From Propionibacteriales bacterium (GTDB taxonomy: Bacteria > Actinomycetota > Actinomycetes > Propionibacteriales > Nocardioidaceae), in the NCBI GenBank assembly GCA_009377795.1, contig WHTJ01000006.1, positions 1-62,943 on the forward strand: DNA of 62,943 nucleotides, written 5' to 3'. A program made the position numbers and the translations under genes. The stretch's first letter is position 1. Every line of letters begins with the position of its first letter. Shown here one piece after another: positions 34,570-42,640 of this stretch. The notes under the pieces are model-generated. The model ran no database searches, had not been told where the DNA came from, and saw nothing but the letters and a program-made list of their open reading frames with translations.

Positions 34570-35436
34570 ATGGCAACGGATTTCACCGAAGAGACCGCCA
34601 CCGACGCCGTCGTCGCAAGCCTCGCCGATACCCCCGACCCCCGGCTCCGCGAGATCCTGACCGGCGTGGTGCGGCACCTGCACGAACTGGTCCGCGAGGT
34701 CGGGCCGACGCTGGACGAGTGGGAGCAGGCCATCGACTACCTCACCGCGGTCGGGCAGATGTGTGACGACAAACGGCAGGAGTTCATCCTGCTGTCCGAC
34801 GTGCTCGGAGTCTCCATGCTGGTCGAGACCATCAACGGCCGGCGCTCCGACGCGGCCACGAACTCCACCGTCCTCGGGCCGTTCCACGTCGTCGAGTCAC
34901 CGGCCCGCGAGCTTGGCGCGAGCATCGACCTGATCGGCGACGGCGAGCCTTGTGTCGTGACCGGGCGCGTCGTATCCGTCGACGGGACCCCGCTCCCCGG
35001 CGCACAGCTCGATGTCTGGCAGGCGAACGACCACGGCTTCTACGACGTGCAGCAGCCGGATGTGCAGCCGCTGGGCAACGGCCGTGGGCTGTTCACCGCC
35101 GATTCCAACGGCGAGTTCTGGTTCCGCACCGTCCTTCCGAGCCATTACCCGATCCCGACGGACGGCCCGGTAGGGAAGCTGCTCGACAACACCACGCGAC
35201 ACCCGTACCGGCCGGCGCACATCCACTTCATCGTCGGCGCGGAGGGACACACTCCGGTGACGACGCACATCTTCGTCTCGGACAGCCCCTACATCGAGAC
35301 CGACGCGGTGTTCGCGGTGAAGAAGAGCCTGATAAAGGAGTTCCGCCGGGTCGACGATCGCAGCGAGGCGGAGAAGTACGGCGTACCCTCGCCGTTCCGG
35401 CTGACGAACTTCGACATCGTCCTCGAACCCGCCTAA
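34570..35436 (+). CDS. intradiol ring-cleavage dioxygenase (hydroxyquinol 1,2-dioxygenase-like)
   Basis: A 288-residue Fe(III) dioxygenase. An N-terminal helical dimer domain is followed by the catalytic beta-sandwich with the four iron ligands visible: Tyr158 (GFYDVQ), Tyr193 (SHYPIPTDGP), His217 and His219 (RPAHIHF). These motifs match hydroxyquinol/catechol 1,2-dioxygenases. AGGAGGA (34559-34565) fixes ATG 34570. Its link to nitrogen-heterocycle genes is unclear; it could act on a hydroxylated ring product, or just be cotranscribed. No maleylacetate reductase, the usual next enzyme, is in the window. Confidence 0.9.
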   Translation: MATDFTEETATDAVVASLADTPDPRLREILTGVVRHLHELVREVGPTLDEWEQAIDYLTAVGQMCDDKRQEFILLSDVLGVSMLVETINGRRSDAATNSTVLGPFHVVESPARELGASIDLIGDGEPCVVTGRVVSVDGTPLPGAQLDVWQANDHGFYDVQQPDVQPLGNGRGLFTADSNGEFWFRTVLPSHYPIPTDGPVGKLLDNTTRHPYRPAHIHFIVGAEGHTPVTTHIFVSDSPYIETDAVFAVKKSLIKEFRRVDDRSEAEKYGVPSPFRLTNFDIVLEPA

Positions 35437-35442
35437 CCCCCT

Positions 35443-35468
35443 TTCGCGCCGAGATTGCACATCTGGCC
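35443..35468 (-). repeat. element A half-unit after the dioxygenase gene
   Basis: TTCGCGCCGAGATTGCACAT then CTGGCC, in the inverted orientation, 6 bases after the dioxygenase stop. No second arm is present. The rest of the ~197-base gap before carbamate kinase shows no gene. Confidence 0.9.
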
Positions 35469-35633
35469 GACTCGCGGTCCGGGTCAGGCGGGCAGCGCCT
35501 CGCCGCCGACCGGCCGGATCGGGTGGAGCGGAACGCGCCACGCTAGCTGCCACCCACCCCCACCCCGGGTCGCGCCCTGCGGATCAGGCGATAACCCCGC
35601 CACCGGCAGTACGCAACGGCTACATTCGTCGCT

Positions 35634-36572
35634 GTGAGGCTGTTGATCGCCCTGGGCGGGAACGCGATGACGGCCGCGGACGGTTCGGCGCGGCCGGCCG
35701 ACCAGCGGGCGGCGATCACGGCGGCGATGGAGGCCGTGGCCGATCTGGTGGTCGCGGGTCACCGGGTGGTGCTGACGCACGGCAACGGCCCGCAGGTGGG
35801 CAATCTTCTGTTGAAGAACGAGCTGGCCGCCGAGGTGGTGCCTCCGGTTCCGCTGGACTGGTGTGGTGCGCAGACCCAGGCGACGATCGGCATGTTGGCG
35901 ATGGACGCACTGGACCGGCTGCTTCCCGAGCGAGGGTCGTCGACGCGGTCTGCGACGCTGGTCTCCCGCACGCTGGTCGACCGGGACGATCCGGCGTTCG
36001 CGACGCCGACCAAGCCGATCGGCCGTTATGTCACGCGTGCCGAGGCGGAGCTGATGATGGACCACGGCCAGCACTGGGTGGAGATCAAGGATCGTGGCTG
36101 GCGTCGCGTGGTCGCCTCACCCGAGCCTCGCGAGTGTCTGGATGTCGCGGGTGTGACTGCGCTGCTGGATGCTGGTTATGTTGTGGTCTGCTCCGGTGGT
36201 GGTGGTATTCCGACGGTGTCCGACGAGCAGGAGGGATACATCGGTGTGGAGGCGGTCATCGACAAGGACCTCACCGCGGCGCTGCTCGCCATGCAGCTGG
36301 ACGTGGATACGCTCGTGATCGCGACCGACGTGGACTCTGCCGTCATCGGATGGGGTACGCCGCAGGCCAGGCCGTTGGGTCGGGTCACCCCGGTCGAGTT
36401 ACGGCGTCTGGCCACCGAGGGCCACTTCGCGGCCGGCTCGATGGCGCCGAAGGTGGAGGCCGTGACCCGGTTCGCCGAGCGCACCGGGCGTCCGGGCGTG
36501 ATCACGTCGCTGGCTCGGATCGAGGCCGCCGTCGCGGGTGACGCAGGCACTCGTGTCTTGGTGGACGTGTGA
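35634..36572 (+). CDS. arcC: carbamate kinase
   Basis: Makes ATP from ADP and carbamoyl phosphate, releasing carbamate that breaks down to ammonia and CO2. The 312-residue amino-acid-kinase-fold protein has [11 protein letters not shown] at the N-terminus, [14 protein letters not shown] (47-60) and SGGGGIPTV. The start is GTG 35634. No arginine deiminase or ornithine carbamoyltransferase is present. In this block the likely source of carbamoyl phosphate is the FdrA/DUF1116/DUF2877 enzyme, as reported for the E. coli allantoin cluster. The next gene starts 52 bases downstream. Confidence 0.93.
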   Translation: MRLLIALGGNAMTAADGSARPADQRAAITAAMEAVADLVVAGHRVVLTHGNGPQVGNLLLKNELAAEVVPPVPLDWCGAQTQATIGMLAMDALDRLLPERGSSTRSATLVSRTLVDRDDPAFATPTKPIGRYVTRAEAELMMDHGQHWVEIKDRGWRRVVASPEPRECLDVAGVTALLDAGYVVVCSGGGGIPTVSDEQEGYIGVEAVIDKDLTAALLAMQLDVDTLVIATDVDSAVIGWGTPQARPLGRVTPVELRRLATEGHFAAGSMAPKVEAVTRFAERTGRPGVITSLARIEAAVAGDAGTRVLVDV

Positions 36573-36624
36573 GTGTATTGCCCGCCGTACAAGAGAATCT
36601 CAACCTCGCGGAAGGACAGCTCAC

Positions 36625-37731
36625 GTGCCATCTGCAATCGAAGTGCGCAAGGTGCCGCTGCACTCGGTCAGCGACGCCAGCGAGTTCGCCAAGCTGATAG
36701 ACGACGGCGTGATGGAGGCGGACCGGGTGATCGCCATCATCGGCAAGACGGAAGGCAACGGCGGCGTCAACGACTACACCCGGATCATCGCCGACCGCGC
36801 ATTCCGCGAGGTGCTGGTCGGGAAGGGCAGCCGGCCGATGGACGAGGTCAAGCAGATACCCGTCGTGTGGTCGGGCGGCACCGACGGCGTGATCAGCCCG
36901 CACGCGACGGTGTTCGCCACCCTGCCGGAGGAGAAGGCCGCGCCGACCGACGAGTTGCGGCTGACGGTGGGGTTCGCGATGAGCGAGCAGTTGCTGCCCG
37001 AGGAGATTGGGCGTACGCCGATGATCTCCAAGGTCGCCGACGCGGTGAAGACCGCGATGGGCCGGGCCGGAATCTCCGACCCGGCCGACGTGCACTACGT
37101 ACAGACCAAGACCCCGCTGCTGACCATCGACATGATCCGGGACGCCAAGCAGCGTGGAAAGACGGTCTGGACCGAGCACACCCTGGAGTCGATGGATCTG
37201 TCCAACGGCGTGACCGCGCTCGGGGTGGCGGTAGCGCTCGGCGAGATCGAGATGCCGACCGACGAGGACGTGCTCCGCAATCGGGACCTCTACTCCGCAG
37301 TGGCGTCCTGCTCATCCGGCGTGGAGCTGGACCGCGCACAGGTCGTGGTCGTCGGCAACACCCGTGGGGTCGGCGGGCGCTACCGCATCGGCCATTCGGT
37401 GATGCGGGACGCGCTCGACGCCGACGGGATCTGGGACGCCATCAGGGACGCCGGCCTCGAGCTCCCGGAGCGCCCGCATCCCCGTGACCTGAGCGGCCGC
37501 GTGGTCAACGCGTTCCTCAAGTGCGAGGTCAGCCAGGACGGTCAGGTGCGCGGACGACGCAACGCGATGCTGGACGACTCCGACGTGCACTGGCACCGGC
37601 AGATCAAGGCGTGCGTCGGCGGAGTGGCGGCGGCCGTCACCGGTGACCCGGCGGTCTTCGTCTCGGTGTCCGCAGCCCATCAGGGCCCGGACGGCGGCGG
37701 TCCGGTCGCGGCCATCGTCGACCTGGGCTGA
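36625..37731 (+). CDS. ring-opening amidohydrolase (barbiturase/cyanuric acid hydrolase family)
   Basis: A 368-residue member of the small family that opens cyclic imides. Three concatenated repeat units are visible, each with a Lys and a Ser: [10 protein letters not shown] (Lys41) with VWSGGTDG (Ser83); VQTKTPLLT (Lys162) with SCSSGVELD (Ser230/231); AFLKCEVSQ (Lys299) with [14 protein letters not shown]. Barbiturase converts barbiturate to ureidomalonate; the cyanuric acid enzyme gives carboxybiuret. The permease type and Mo hydroxylase favour barbiturate, but sequence alone cannot decide. GGAAGGA (36610-36616) supports GTG 36625. Confidence 0.9.
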   Translation: MPSAIEVRKVPLHSVSDASEFAKLIDDGVMEADRVIAIIGKTEGNGGVNDYTRIIADRAFREVLVGKGSRPMDEVKQIPVVWSGGTDGVISPHATVFATLPEEKAAPTDELRLTVGFAMSEQLLPEEIGRTPMISKVADAVKTAMGRAGISDPADVHYVQTKTPLLTIDMIRDAKQRGKTVWTEHTLESMDLSNGVTALGVAVALGEIEMPTDEDVLRNRDLYSAVASCSSGVELDRAQVVVVGNTRGVGGRYRIGHSVMRDALDADGIWDAIRDAGLELPERPHPRDLSGRVVNAFLKCEVSQDGQVRGRRNAMLDDSDVHWHRQIKACVGGVAAAVTGDPAVFVSVSAAHQGPDGGGPVAAIVDLG

Positions 37732-37741
37732 CCTTCCCACC

Positions 37742-37803
37742 TTCGCGCCGAGATTTCCGCAATCACGGCGCAAAAAGCGTGCAGAGGTGCAATCTCGGCG
37801 CGA
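37742..37803. repeat. element A, compact hairpin plus half-unit at a convergent gene end
   Basis: TTCGCGCCGAGATT (37742-37755) and AATCACGGCGCAA form a short imperfect hairpin, followed by a direct half-unit GAGGTGCAATCTCGGCGCGA at 37784-37803. Located between the converging barbiturase and DUF2269-like genes. The degenerate inner part suggests an internal deletion of a full copy. Confidence 0.8.
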
Positions 37804-37845
37804 GAAGTGCGACATTCGGGCTTGGGCAGGGCATGGCCGCGGTGC

Positions 37846-38400
37846 TCAACCTCGTCGTACGCCGGGAGGGGCGGTCGGAGGCGACGTGACTCCGCTTCGC
37901 TTGCTCGGCTGGTGCTGCTTGCGCCACCCGTACCGGGTGAGGCCCCGCGGCTTGTAGATGTTCAGGACCAGCGGTCCGAGCAACACCAGCAGGCCGCCCA
38001 CCGAGTGGAAGAGATCGCCGCTCAGCGCGCTGGGATCGACGTCCGGATCCGCCGCCGCGTCGGCCATCTCGCCGATGGCCGGCAGGTGCGAGACCAGGAT
38101 GACGGTCGCGAAGAGGGTCAGCAGGAGACTGATCACGACCCAGTAATGCCGGAACAAACCCCAGGGCGTGCCCAGGGCCTGCACGATCCCGGTGAGCAGC
38201 GAGGCGAGAGCCAACGGAACGATGGCGAACCGGGCGACCGGCTCCATCATCAGGTAGGCGGCGCGGACCGTCTCGGGGTCCTGGCTGGTCAAAGCGGGTA
38301 CGTGGAGCGCCAGGTACGCCGCGATCGCTCCGAGCCAGCCGACCGACGTCATGACATGAACGGTGAGCGCGAACTTGCGCATGCGGGGTGGCATGGTCAT
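37846..38400 (-). CDS. DUF2269-like integral membrane protein
   Basis: A 184-residue protein with four predicted helices: residues 9-29 (FALTVHVMTSVGWLGAIAAY), FAIVPLALASLLTGIVQAL, YWVVISLLLTLFATVILV and GGLLVLLGPLVLNIY. A His in the first helix (TVHVMTSVGW) is typical of the family. The function is unknown. I chose ATG 38400 with GAGGGG upstream; GTG 38451 adds 17 residues and would overlap the small membrane gene at 38441-38614, with which it is probably cotranscribed. Confidence 0.8.
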   Translation of the reverse strand: MTMPPRMRKFALTVHVMTSVGWLGAIAAYLALHVPALTSQDPETVRAAYLMMEPVARFAIVPLALASLLTGIVQALGTPWGLFRHYWVVISLLLTLFATVILVSHLPAIGEMADAAADPDVDPSALSGDLFHSVGGLLVLLGPLVLNIYKPRGLTRYGWRKQHQPSKRSGVTSPPTAPPGVRRG

Positions 38401-38440
38401 CGGTGGCCGCCCCTCTCGCCGAGGCGCGGCGGCAGGAGCA

Positions 38441-38614
38441 TCAGTGGCCACCGGGCCCGAACGAATCAGGACCGTGACCGCCGCTGATCAGCATGATGGC
38501 GCCAACCGCCAGGATCACGAGACCCACGATGACGCCCGACACCCACACCCATCGTGGGGTCTTGGGTGGTGCGTCGGTGTCGTCGGTATCCGAGGTGGGG
38601 GGTGGGTCAGCCAT
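38441..38614 (-). CDS. small single-helix membrane protein
   Basis: A 57-residue protein: acidic N-terminus MADPPPTSDTDDTD, one helix VWVSGVIVGLVILAVGAIML and a Gly/His-rich end. A strong GGAGGAGG precedes the ATG at 38612-38614. It is first in a two-gene unit with the DUF2269-like gene and divergent from a TetR gene, whose product probably regulates it. No family is recognised. Confidence 0.72.
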   Translation of the reverse strand: MADPPPTSDTDDTDAPPKTPRWVWVSGVIVGLVILAVGAIMLISGGHGPDSFGPGGH

Positions 38615-38651
38615 GTGCGTGTCCTCCTCCGCGTTCGCGCGAAACGATTTT

Positions 38652-38668
38652 ACGATACAAGATGTCGT
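38652..38668. promoter_or_regulatory. candidate TetR operator
   Basis: ACGATACAAGATGTCGT has 6-base arms ACGAYA around 5 bases, typical of TetR half-sites, in the 101-base gap between the TetR gene and the divergent small membrane gene. Confidence 0.55.
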
Positions 38669-38703
38669 CATAATATCCAGGGTGTCGCGAGAGGGACTTC
38701 GCG

Positions 38704-38709
38704 TATCCT
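38704..38709 (+). promoter_or_regulatory. candidate -10 box of a leaderless TetR transcript
   Basis: TATCCT lies 6 bases before GTG 38716 and no ribosome site is present, which suggests a leaderless mRNA starting at or next to the start codon. No clear -35 was found. Confidence 0.4.
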
Positions 38710-38715
38710 GGTCTG

Positions 38716-39294
38716 GTGCCGAAGCTGTGGAAGGACACGATCGAGACGCACCGCCAGACGGTGCGCGAGGCGATCATGGACACCACCTGGAGGCTGGTCG
38801 CCGAGCACGGCCTGCTGTCGGTGACGATGTCGCAGATCGCCGAGCAGGTCGGCATCGGGCGAGGGACGTTGTACAAGTACTTCCCGGACGTCCAGTCGAT
38901 CCTGTTCGCCGAGCACGAGCGCCACGTCAGCGGTCACCTCGAACAGCTCGCCGAGCTTCGCGAGCGGGCCGGCGACCCCGCGGAGCGACTCGAGGCGGTG
39001 CTGCAGGCCTATGCGCGCATCTGCCATTACCGCGAGCGCCACGGCACCGAGGAGCTTGGGGCCCTCCTGCATCGCGGTGAGCACGTCACGCGGACGCAGC
39101 AACAGCTCCTCGACTTGTTCCGGGACCTGTTGAGCGAGGTCGCGGCCACCGGTGATCTTCGCGACGATGTCTCGCCCGCCGAGCTCGCGAGCTACTGCCT
39201 GTACGCCCTCTCGGCGGCGGGCAGCCTGCCGTCCGAGGCGGCGGTTCGCAGCCTTGTCGCGGTCACCCTGGACGGACTGCGTCCCCAACCGTGA
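38716..39294 (+). CDS. TetR/AcrR family transcriptional regulator
   Basis: A 192-residue repressor-type protein. The DNA-binding domain includes VTMSQIAEQVGIGRGTLYKYF (read as the MSQIAEQVGIGRGTLYKYF helix-turn-helix, near residues 37-55). The ligand-binding half has no recognised specificity. The GTG start at 38716 is probably leaderless. The divergent small membrane gene and the ACGATA-type operator between them suggest it controls that two-gene unit and itself. Confidence 0.87.
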   Translation: MPKLWKDTIETHRQTVREAIMDTTWRLVAEHGLLSVTMSQIAEQVGIGRGTLYKYFPDVQSILFAEHERHVSGHLEQLAELRERAGDPAERLEAVLQAYARICHYRERHGTEELGALLHRGEHVTRTQQQLLDLFRDLLSEVAATGDLRDDVSPAELASYCLYALSAAGSLPSEAAVRSLVAVTLDGLRPQP

Positions 39295-39690
39295 TTCGCT
39301 TCGGTGCCGCCCGGGCGGCGATCCCGCTCGGCCTCCCACAAATCCGTTTCTGACATCGGGTAGGCGACGGGGACGGCATCGGCTGCGCACGGAGCGTGGT
39401 CGGGCGACGGGATTGCTTGCCACCACGTCTGGTTGGTCACGCGGGATTGCGGATCCCAACGCAGGAGGTGTGGGGGTGTTCTTCGGCCGTCGGCCATCCG
39501 TCGTACACCTGCGACGGCTACGGGCAGCGGCCTTTTTCTAACCCGACGCAGCACCGGCATGCCACCGGGTCGCCGCATGCGTCGGCGCCATAGCCGAGCG
39601 TGACGTGGATGGGGGGCGCTCGGTCTTCACCTTGGGGGTCTCGGGAGCGGCGGCCGGGACGGTCCCGTCGTTTGAAACGGAGAGGTGGCT
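39295..39690. other. intergenic region without a recognisable gene
   Basis: This 396-base stretch between the TetR gene and the collagen-like gene shows no convincing coding frame by codon pattern or homology. It contains a short inverted repeat CCGTCG...CGACGG (39498-39517) and a T5 run at 39533-39537. Nothing else was recognised. Confidence 0.5.
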
Positions 39691-40146
39691 ATGAAGATAT
39701 TCCGCAGCCGAGTCGTCGCAGTTGCGACTGGTGCTGTCTTGCTGGCCGGTCTTGGAGGAATCGGCGGTGCGACGGCGGCCAGCATGATCGGCACCGACGA
39801 CATCCGTAATGGTGCGGTGACGAAGCCGAAGGTCGCCAAGGACAGCGTCGGAGGCGCTGAGCTTATCCATGGCAGTGTGCGAAGTGGCCCCGTCGCGGAT
39901 GGCTCGCTCGGCATGAGGGACCTCAACGACTTCACCAAGGAGAAGATCAAGTCGGTGGGGCCCGAGGGGCCGGCAGGGCCGGTGGGTCCCGAGGGTCCGG
40001 CAGGGCCGGAGGGGCCCGTTGGTCCGATCTGCCCGGACGGACTGGAGCTGACCGGACCGTTCATGGTTCGGACCGGCACGCAGGGCACGGCCGTTCACGT
40101 GGAGGCGTGGTTGTGCACACCGGTTGAGTCGGAGACCACGCCCTAA
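39691..40146 (+). CDS. exported protein with short collagen-like repeat
   Basis: A 151-residue protein. An N-terminal signal peptide (MKIFRSRVVAVATGAVLLAG, cleavage near GATAASM) is followed by a region of the type IGTDDIRNGAVTKPKVAKDS, seen in actinobacterial surface proteins, and by about eight Gly-X-Y triplets (GPEGPAGPVGPEGPAGPEGP). The last ~35 residues contain two Cys. GGAGAGG precedes the start; ATG 39691 is preferred over GTG 39685. Possibly a trimeric surface or spore-associated protein. Confidence 0.78.
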   Translation: MKIFRSRVVAVATGAVLLAGLGGIGGATAASMIGTDDIRNGAVTKPKVAKDSVGGAELIHGSVRSGPVADGSLGMRDLNDFTKEKIKSVGPEGPAGPVGPEGPAGPEGPVGPICPDGLELTGPFMVRTGTQGTAVHVEAWLCTPVESETTP

Positions 40147-40168
40147 CGCGGGCGCGGCAGCTCCACCC

Positions 40169-40204
40169 GGAGGCCCCTGTCCCTACGAGGGGGGAGGGGC
40201 CTCC
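40169..40204. terminator. hairpin between convergent genes
   Basis: GGAGGCCCCT...AGGGGCCTCC forms a strong stem between the collagen-like and CoA-transferase genes and overlaps the last codons of the latter. It probably terminates both transcripts, though without a T-run. Confidence 0.55.
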
Positions 40205-41394
40205 GCCGTGTCTTGCACGGCCGTGTCCAGGCCGTCCAGCCAGGCGCGGACGCTCTCGTCGTGCTGCCCTAGGGTCGGCGGCGGCTGGTGGGTCGCGCGC
40301 CCGCCGGCGTACGGCTGGTCGTCGAGCCGCAGCACCGGACCCGGCAGCGCGATCCGTCCGGCCGTGGGATGGTCGACGTCGATCACCAGCCCCTGGGACC
40401 GGGTCTGCTCCCAGGTGTAGACCTCGTCGAGTGAGCGGACCTTGCCGGCCGGAACGCCGGCCTTCTCCATCAGCTGCAGCCAATGCTCGGCCGGATGGGT
40501 CGCGAACCGCTCCTCGATCACCGCGATCAGCTCGTCACGGTGGAGCACCCGGTCGTGGTTCGTGGCGAACCGCGGCTCGTCGGCGTCCAGACCCGCCGCG
40601 TCCGCGAAGGCGCGCCACAATGACTCGGACCCGCAGGTGATCTGAACCGGCGCCGTCGCGGTGTGGAACAACCCGTACGGCGAGATCGACGGATGGTGCG
40701 CACCCGCGACGCCGGGCACCTCACCGGCAATCGTGTACCGCGTGCCCTGGTAGGCATGGATGCCGACGACGCCGGCCAGCAAGCTGGTGCGTACGACGCG
40801 CCCGCGCCCGGTGCGCTCGCGTTCGTAGAGTGCGGCCACGACGCCGTACGCGCCGTTCATCCCGGCCAGCAGGTCGGTCAGCGGCACACCCACCTTGGTG
40901 GGCTGGTCCTCCGACCAGCCGGTCATGCTCATCAGTCCGCCCTCACCCTGCAGGATCTGGTCGTAGCCCGCGCGATGCGACTCCGGCCCGTCGTGCCCGA
41001 AGCCGCTGATCGACAGCACGATGAGCCGCGGGTTGATCTCGTGCAGACGCTGCACCGAGAAACCCAGGCGGTCGAGCACACCGACCCGGAAGTTCTCGCA
41101 CAAGACGTCGGCTCGCTCGACCAGCCGGGTCAGGAGGGACTTGCCCTCGTCGGTCTTGAGATCCGCCGTGACCGACTCTTTGTTGCGGTTGCAGGAGAGG
41201 AAGTACGTCGACTCGCGCTGGTCGTCATCTCCGACGTACGGCGGCCCCCATCCGCGGCTGTCGTCCCCGGTCGGGCTCTCCAGCTTGATCACCCGGGCGC
41301 CGAGATCGCCCAGCATCATGGCGGCGTGTGGCCCGGCCATGGCGCGGGTGAGGTCGAGTACGAGGATGTCGGACAGTGGGCCTTCGGTTTGCAT
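40183..41394 (-). CDS. CaiB/BaiF (family III) CoA-transferase
   Basis: A 403-residue family III CoA-transferase, which moves CoA between carboxylic acids. Features include ILVLDLTRAMAGPHAAMMLGD at the N-terminus (shown as ILVLDLTRAMAGPHA), ARVIKLESPTGDD, and the catalytic-Asp segment GYDQILQGEGGLMSMTG. The start is the ATG at 41392-41394 (MQTEGPLSD); 13 upstream in-frame residues look non-native. The substrate is unknown (oxalyl, formyl, carnitine or bile-acid-type CoA transfer all occur in the family). It is not obviously linked to its neighbours. Confidence 0.9.
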   Translation of the reverse strand: MQTEGPLSDILVLDLTRAMAGPHAAMMLGDLGARVIKLESPTGDDSRGWGPPYVGDDDQRESTYFLSCNRNKESVTADLKTDEGKSLLTRLVERADVLCENFRVGVLDRLGFSVQRLHEINPRLIVLSISGFGHDGPESHRAGYDQILQGEGGLMSMTGWSEDQPTKVGVPLTDLLAGMNGAYGVVAALYERERTGRGRVVRTSLLAGVVGIHAYQGTRYTIAGEVPGVAGAHHPSISPYGLFHTATAPVQITCGSESLWRAFADAAGLDADEPRFATNHDRVLHRDELIAVIEERFATHPAEHWLQLMEKAGVPAGKVRSLDEVYTWEQTRSQGLVIDVDHPTAGRIALPGPVLRLDDQPYAGGRATHQPPPTLGQHDESVRAWLDGLDTAVQDTAEAPPPS

Positions 41395-41565
41395 GGCATG
41401 CACGGTAGCCGCCCGACCGACCGGGGCCGACACGAGGCCTCAGGTGGCTGGCCGGCCGCCACGGGGGAAAGACGACCGGCCAGGCCGCTGACTGTAGCAG
41501 TCGCCCGATGCCAATTCTAGAGGTCGCCGACCGGTCAGAATCGGTCGTTCTGCGGGCGCGATGCG

Positions 41566-42486
41566 TCAGCTATCCAGGGCGACGAGGGAGACCGCGACCG
41601 CGGCCAGCGCGAGACCCGCGGCCTGGCCGCGATGGATCCGCTCGTGCAGCAGGATGGCGGCCAGCAGGACGGTGGACGCGGGATAGAGCGACGACAGTAC
41701 GGCGCTGACCGACAGCAGCCCGAGCTGGGTCGCGAACAAGAACATTCCGGTCGCCGCGGCACCGAGTGGCCCCACGATCACCGCCCGCAGAGCCTCCCGG
41801 TCGGTCGGCCACCATTGCGCGCGCAGGATCGTGGCGAGTGCGACGATCGCCGGCAGCGACACCACCTGGGCGACCGCCAGGGCCGGTAGCTCGGCGTCCC
41901 CACCGACCTGTCCCAGCCCGGCGAACAGAGTGCCGAATCCGAGCCCCGCGAGCAGCCCGTCGACCACACCCGTACGTCGCGCCTTCGCCCATACGGACTC
42001 ATGAACGACCACGCGAGCATCGCCGTGGGCCCCCGGGTTGCTCGCCGGCTCGGTATGTCCTCCCGCGAGGTCCTCCTCGATCTCGGACGATCGCGACACC
42101 AACCAGATCGCGGGAAAGGCACACACCACACCCAGCCAGGTAAACGCCGCCGGACGCTCGCCGCTCACCACTCCGACCGCGACCGGCAGCAAGGCGGAAC
42201 CCACGGCGGACAACGGAGCGACCACGGTCATCCGCCCACTGGCCAGGCCGCGATAGAGGAACGCCGAACCCACGGCCGTGCCGACGCCTGCGACGGCACC
42301 CCAGGACGCGTCCGCCATGGTCGGTCGGCCGCCGACCACGAGCGCCACGAGCAGCGTGCACGCCGCGGACGAGACCTGCGCAACGAACGCCACCGACCAC
42401 ACCTGCGTGCGTCGCGACAGCAGCCCGCCGACGAAGTCGGACACCCCATAGATCAGCGCCGATCCCAGCGCGAGCACGATCGCCAT
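41566..42486 (-). CDS. EamA family (DMT) transporter
   Basis: A 306-residue drug/metabolite transporter with about ten helices and two EamA repeats, separated by a hydrophilic loop (residues ~135-170, SSEIEEDLAGGHTEPASN). The second repeat ends with SLYPASTVLLAAILLHERI, a typical EamA motif. Substrate unknown; such proteins often export amino acids or metabolites. It is divergent from purL with a 154-base gap. Confidence 0.87.
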   Translation of the reverse strand: MAIVLALGSALIYGVSDFVGGLLSRRTQVWSVAFVAQVSSAACTLLVALVVGGRPTMADASWGAVAGVGTAVGSAFLYRGLASGRMTVVAPLSAVGSALLPVAVGVVSGERPAAFTWLGVVCAFPAIWLVSRSSEIEEDLAGGHTEPASNPGAHGDARVVVHESVWAKARRTGVVDGLLAGLGFGTLFAGLGQVGGDAELPALAVAQVVSLPAIVALATILRAQWWPTDREALRAVIVGPLGAAATGMFLFATQLGLLSVSAVLSSLYPASTVLLAAILLHERIHRGQAAGLALAAVAVSLVALDS

Positions 42487-42640
42487 GGGCCGACCCTAAG
42501 GTGCGCCTCCTATCCGCCGTCCTACTGCGCGGCCCCCGGCGGGCGGGCCGGCTCGCGCGGGCCGCCGTCGAGGTCGGTCGATCTGGGCGGCCGATAGCCT
42601 GGGCCTGATCCGTCTCGTCTCGATTCAGGAGTACGCCGCA

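Noticed and set aside
39152-39593. Short frames in the gap between the TetR gene and the collagen-like gene
   Set aside because: No ribosome site, no family resemblance and Arg/Pro-rich shadow composition.
41299-41312. GCGCCGAGATCGCC in the CoA-transferase gene as an element A remnant
   Set aside because: It encodes the conserved LGDLGARVIKLE segment of the family, so it is coincidental.
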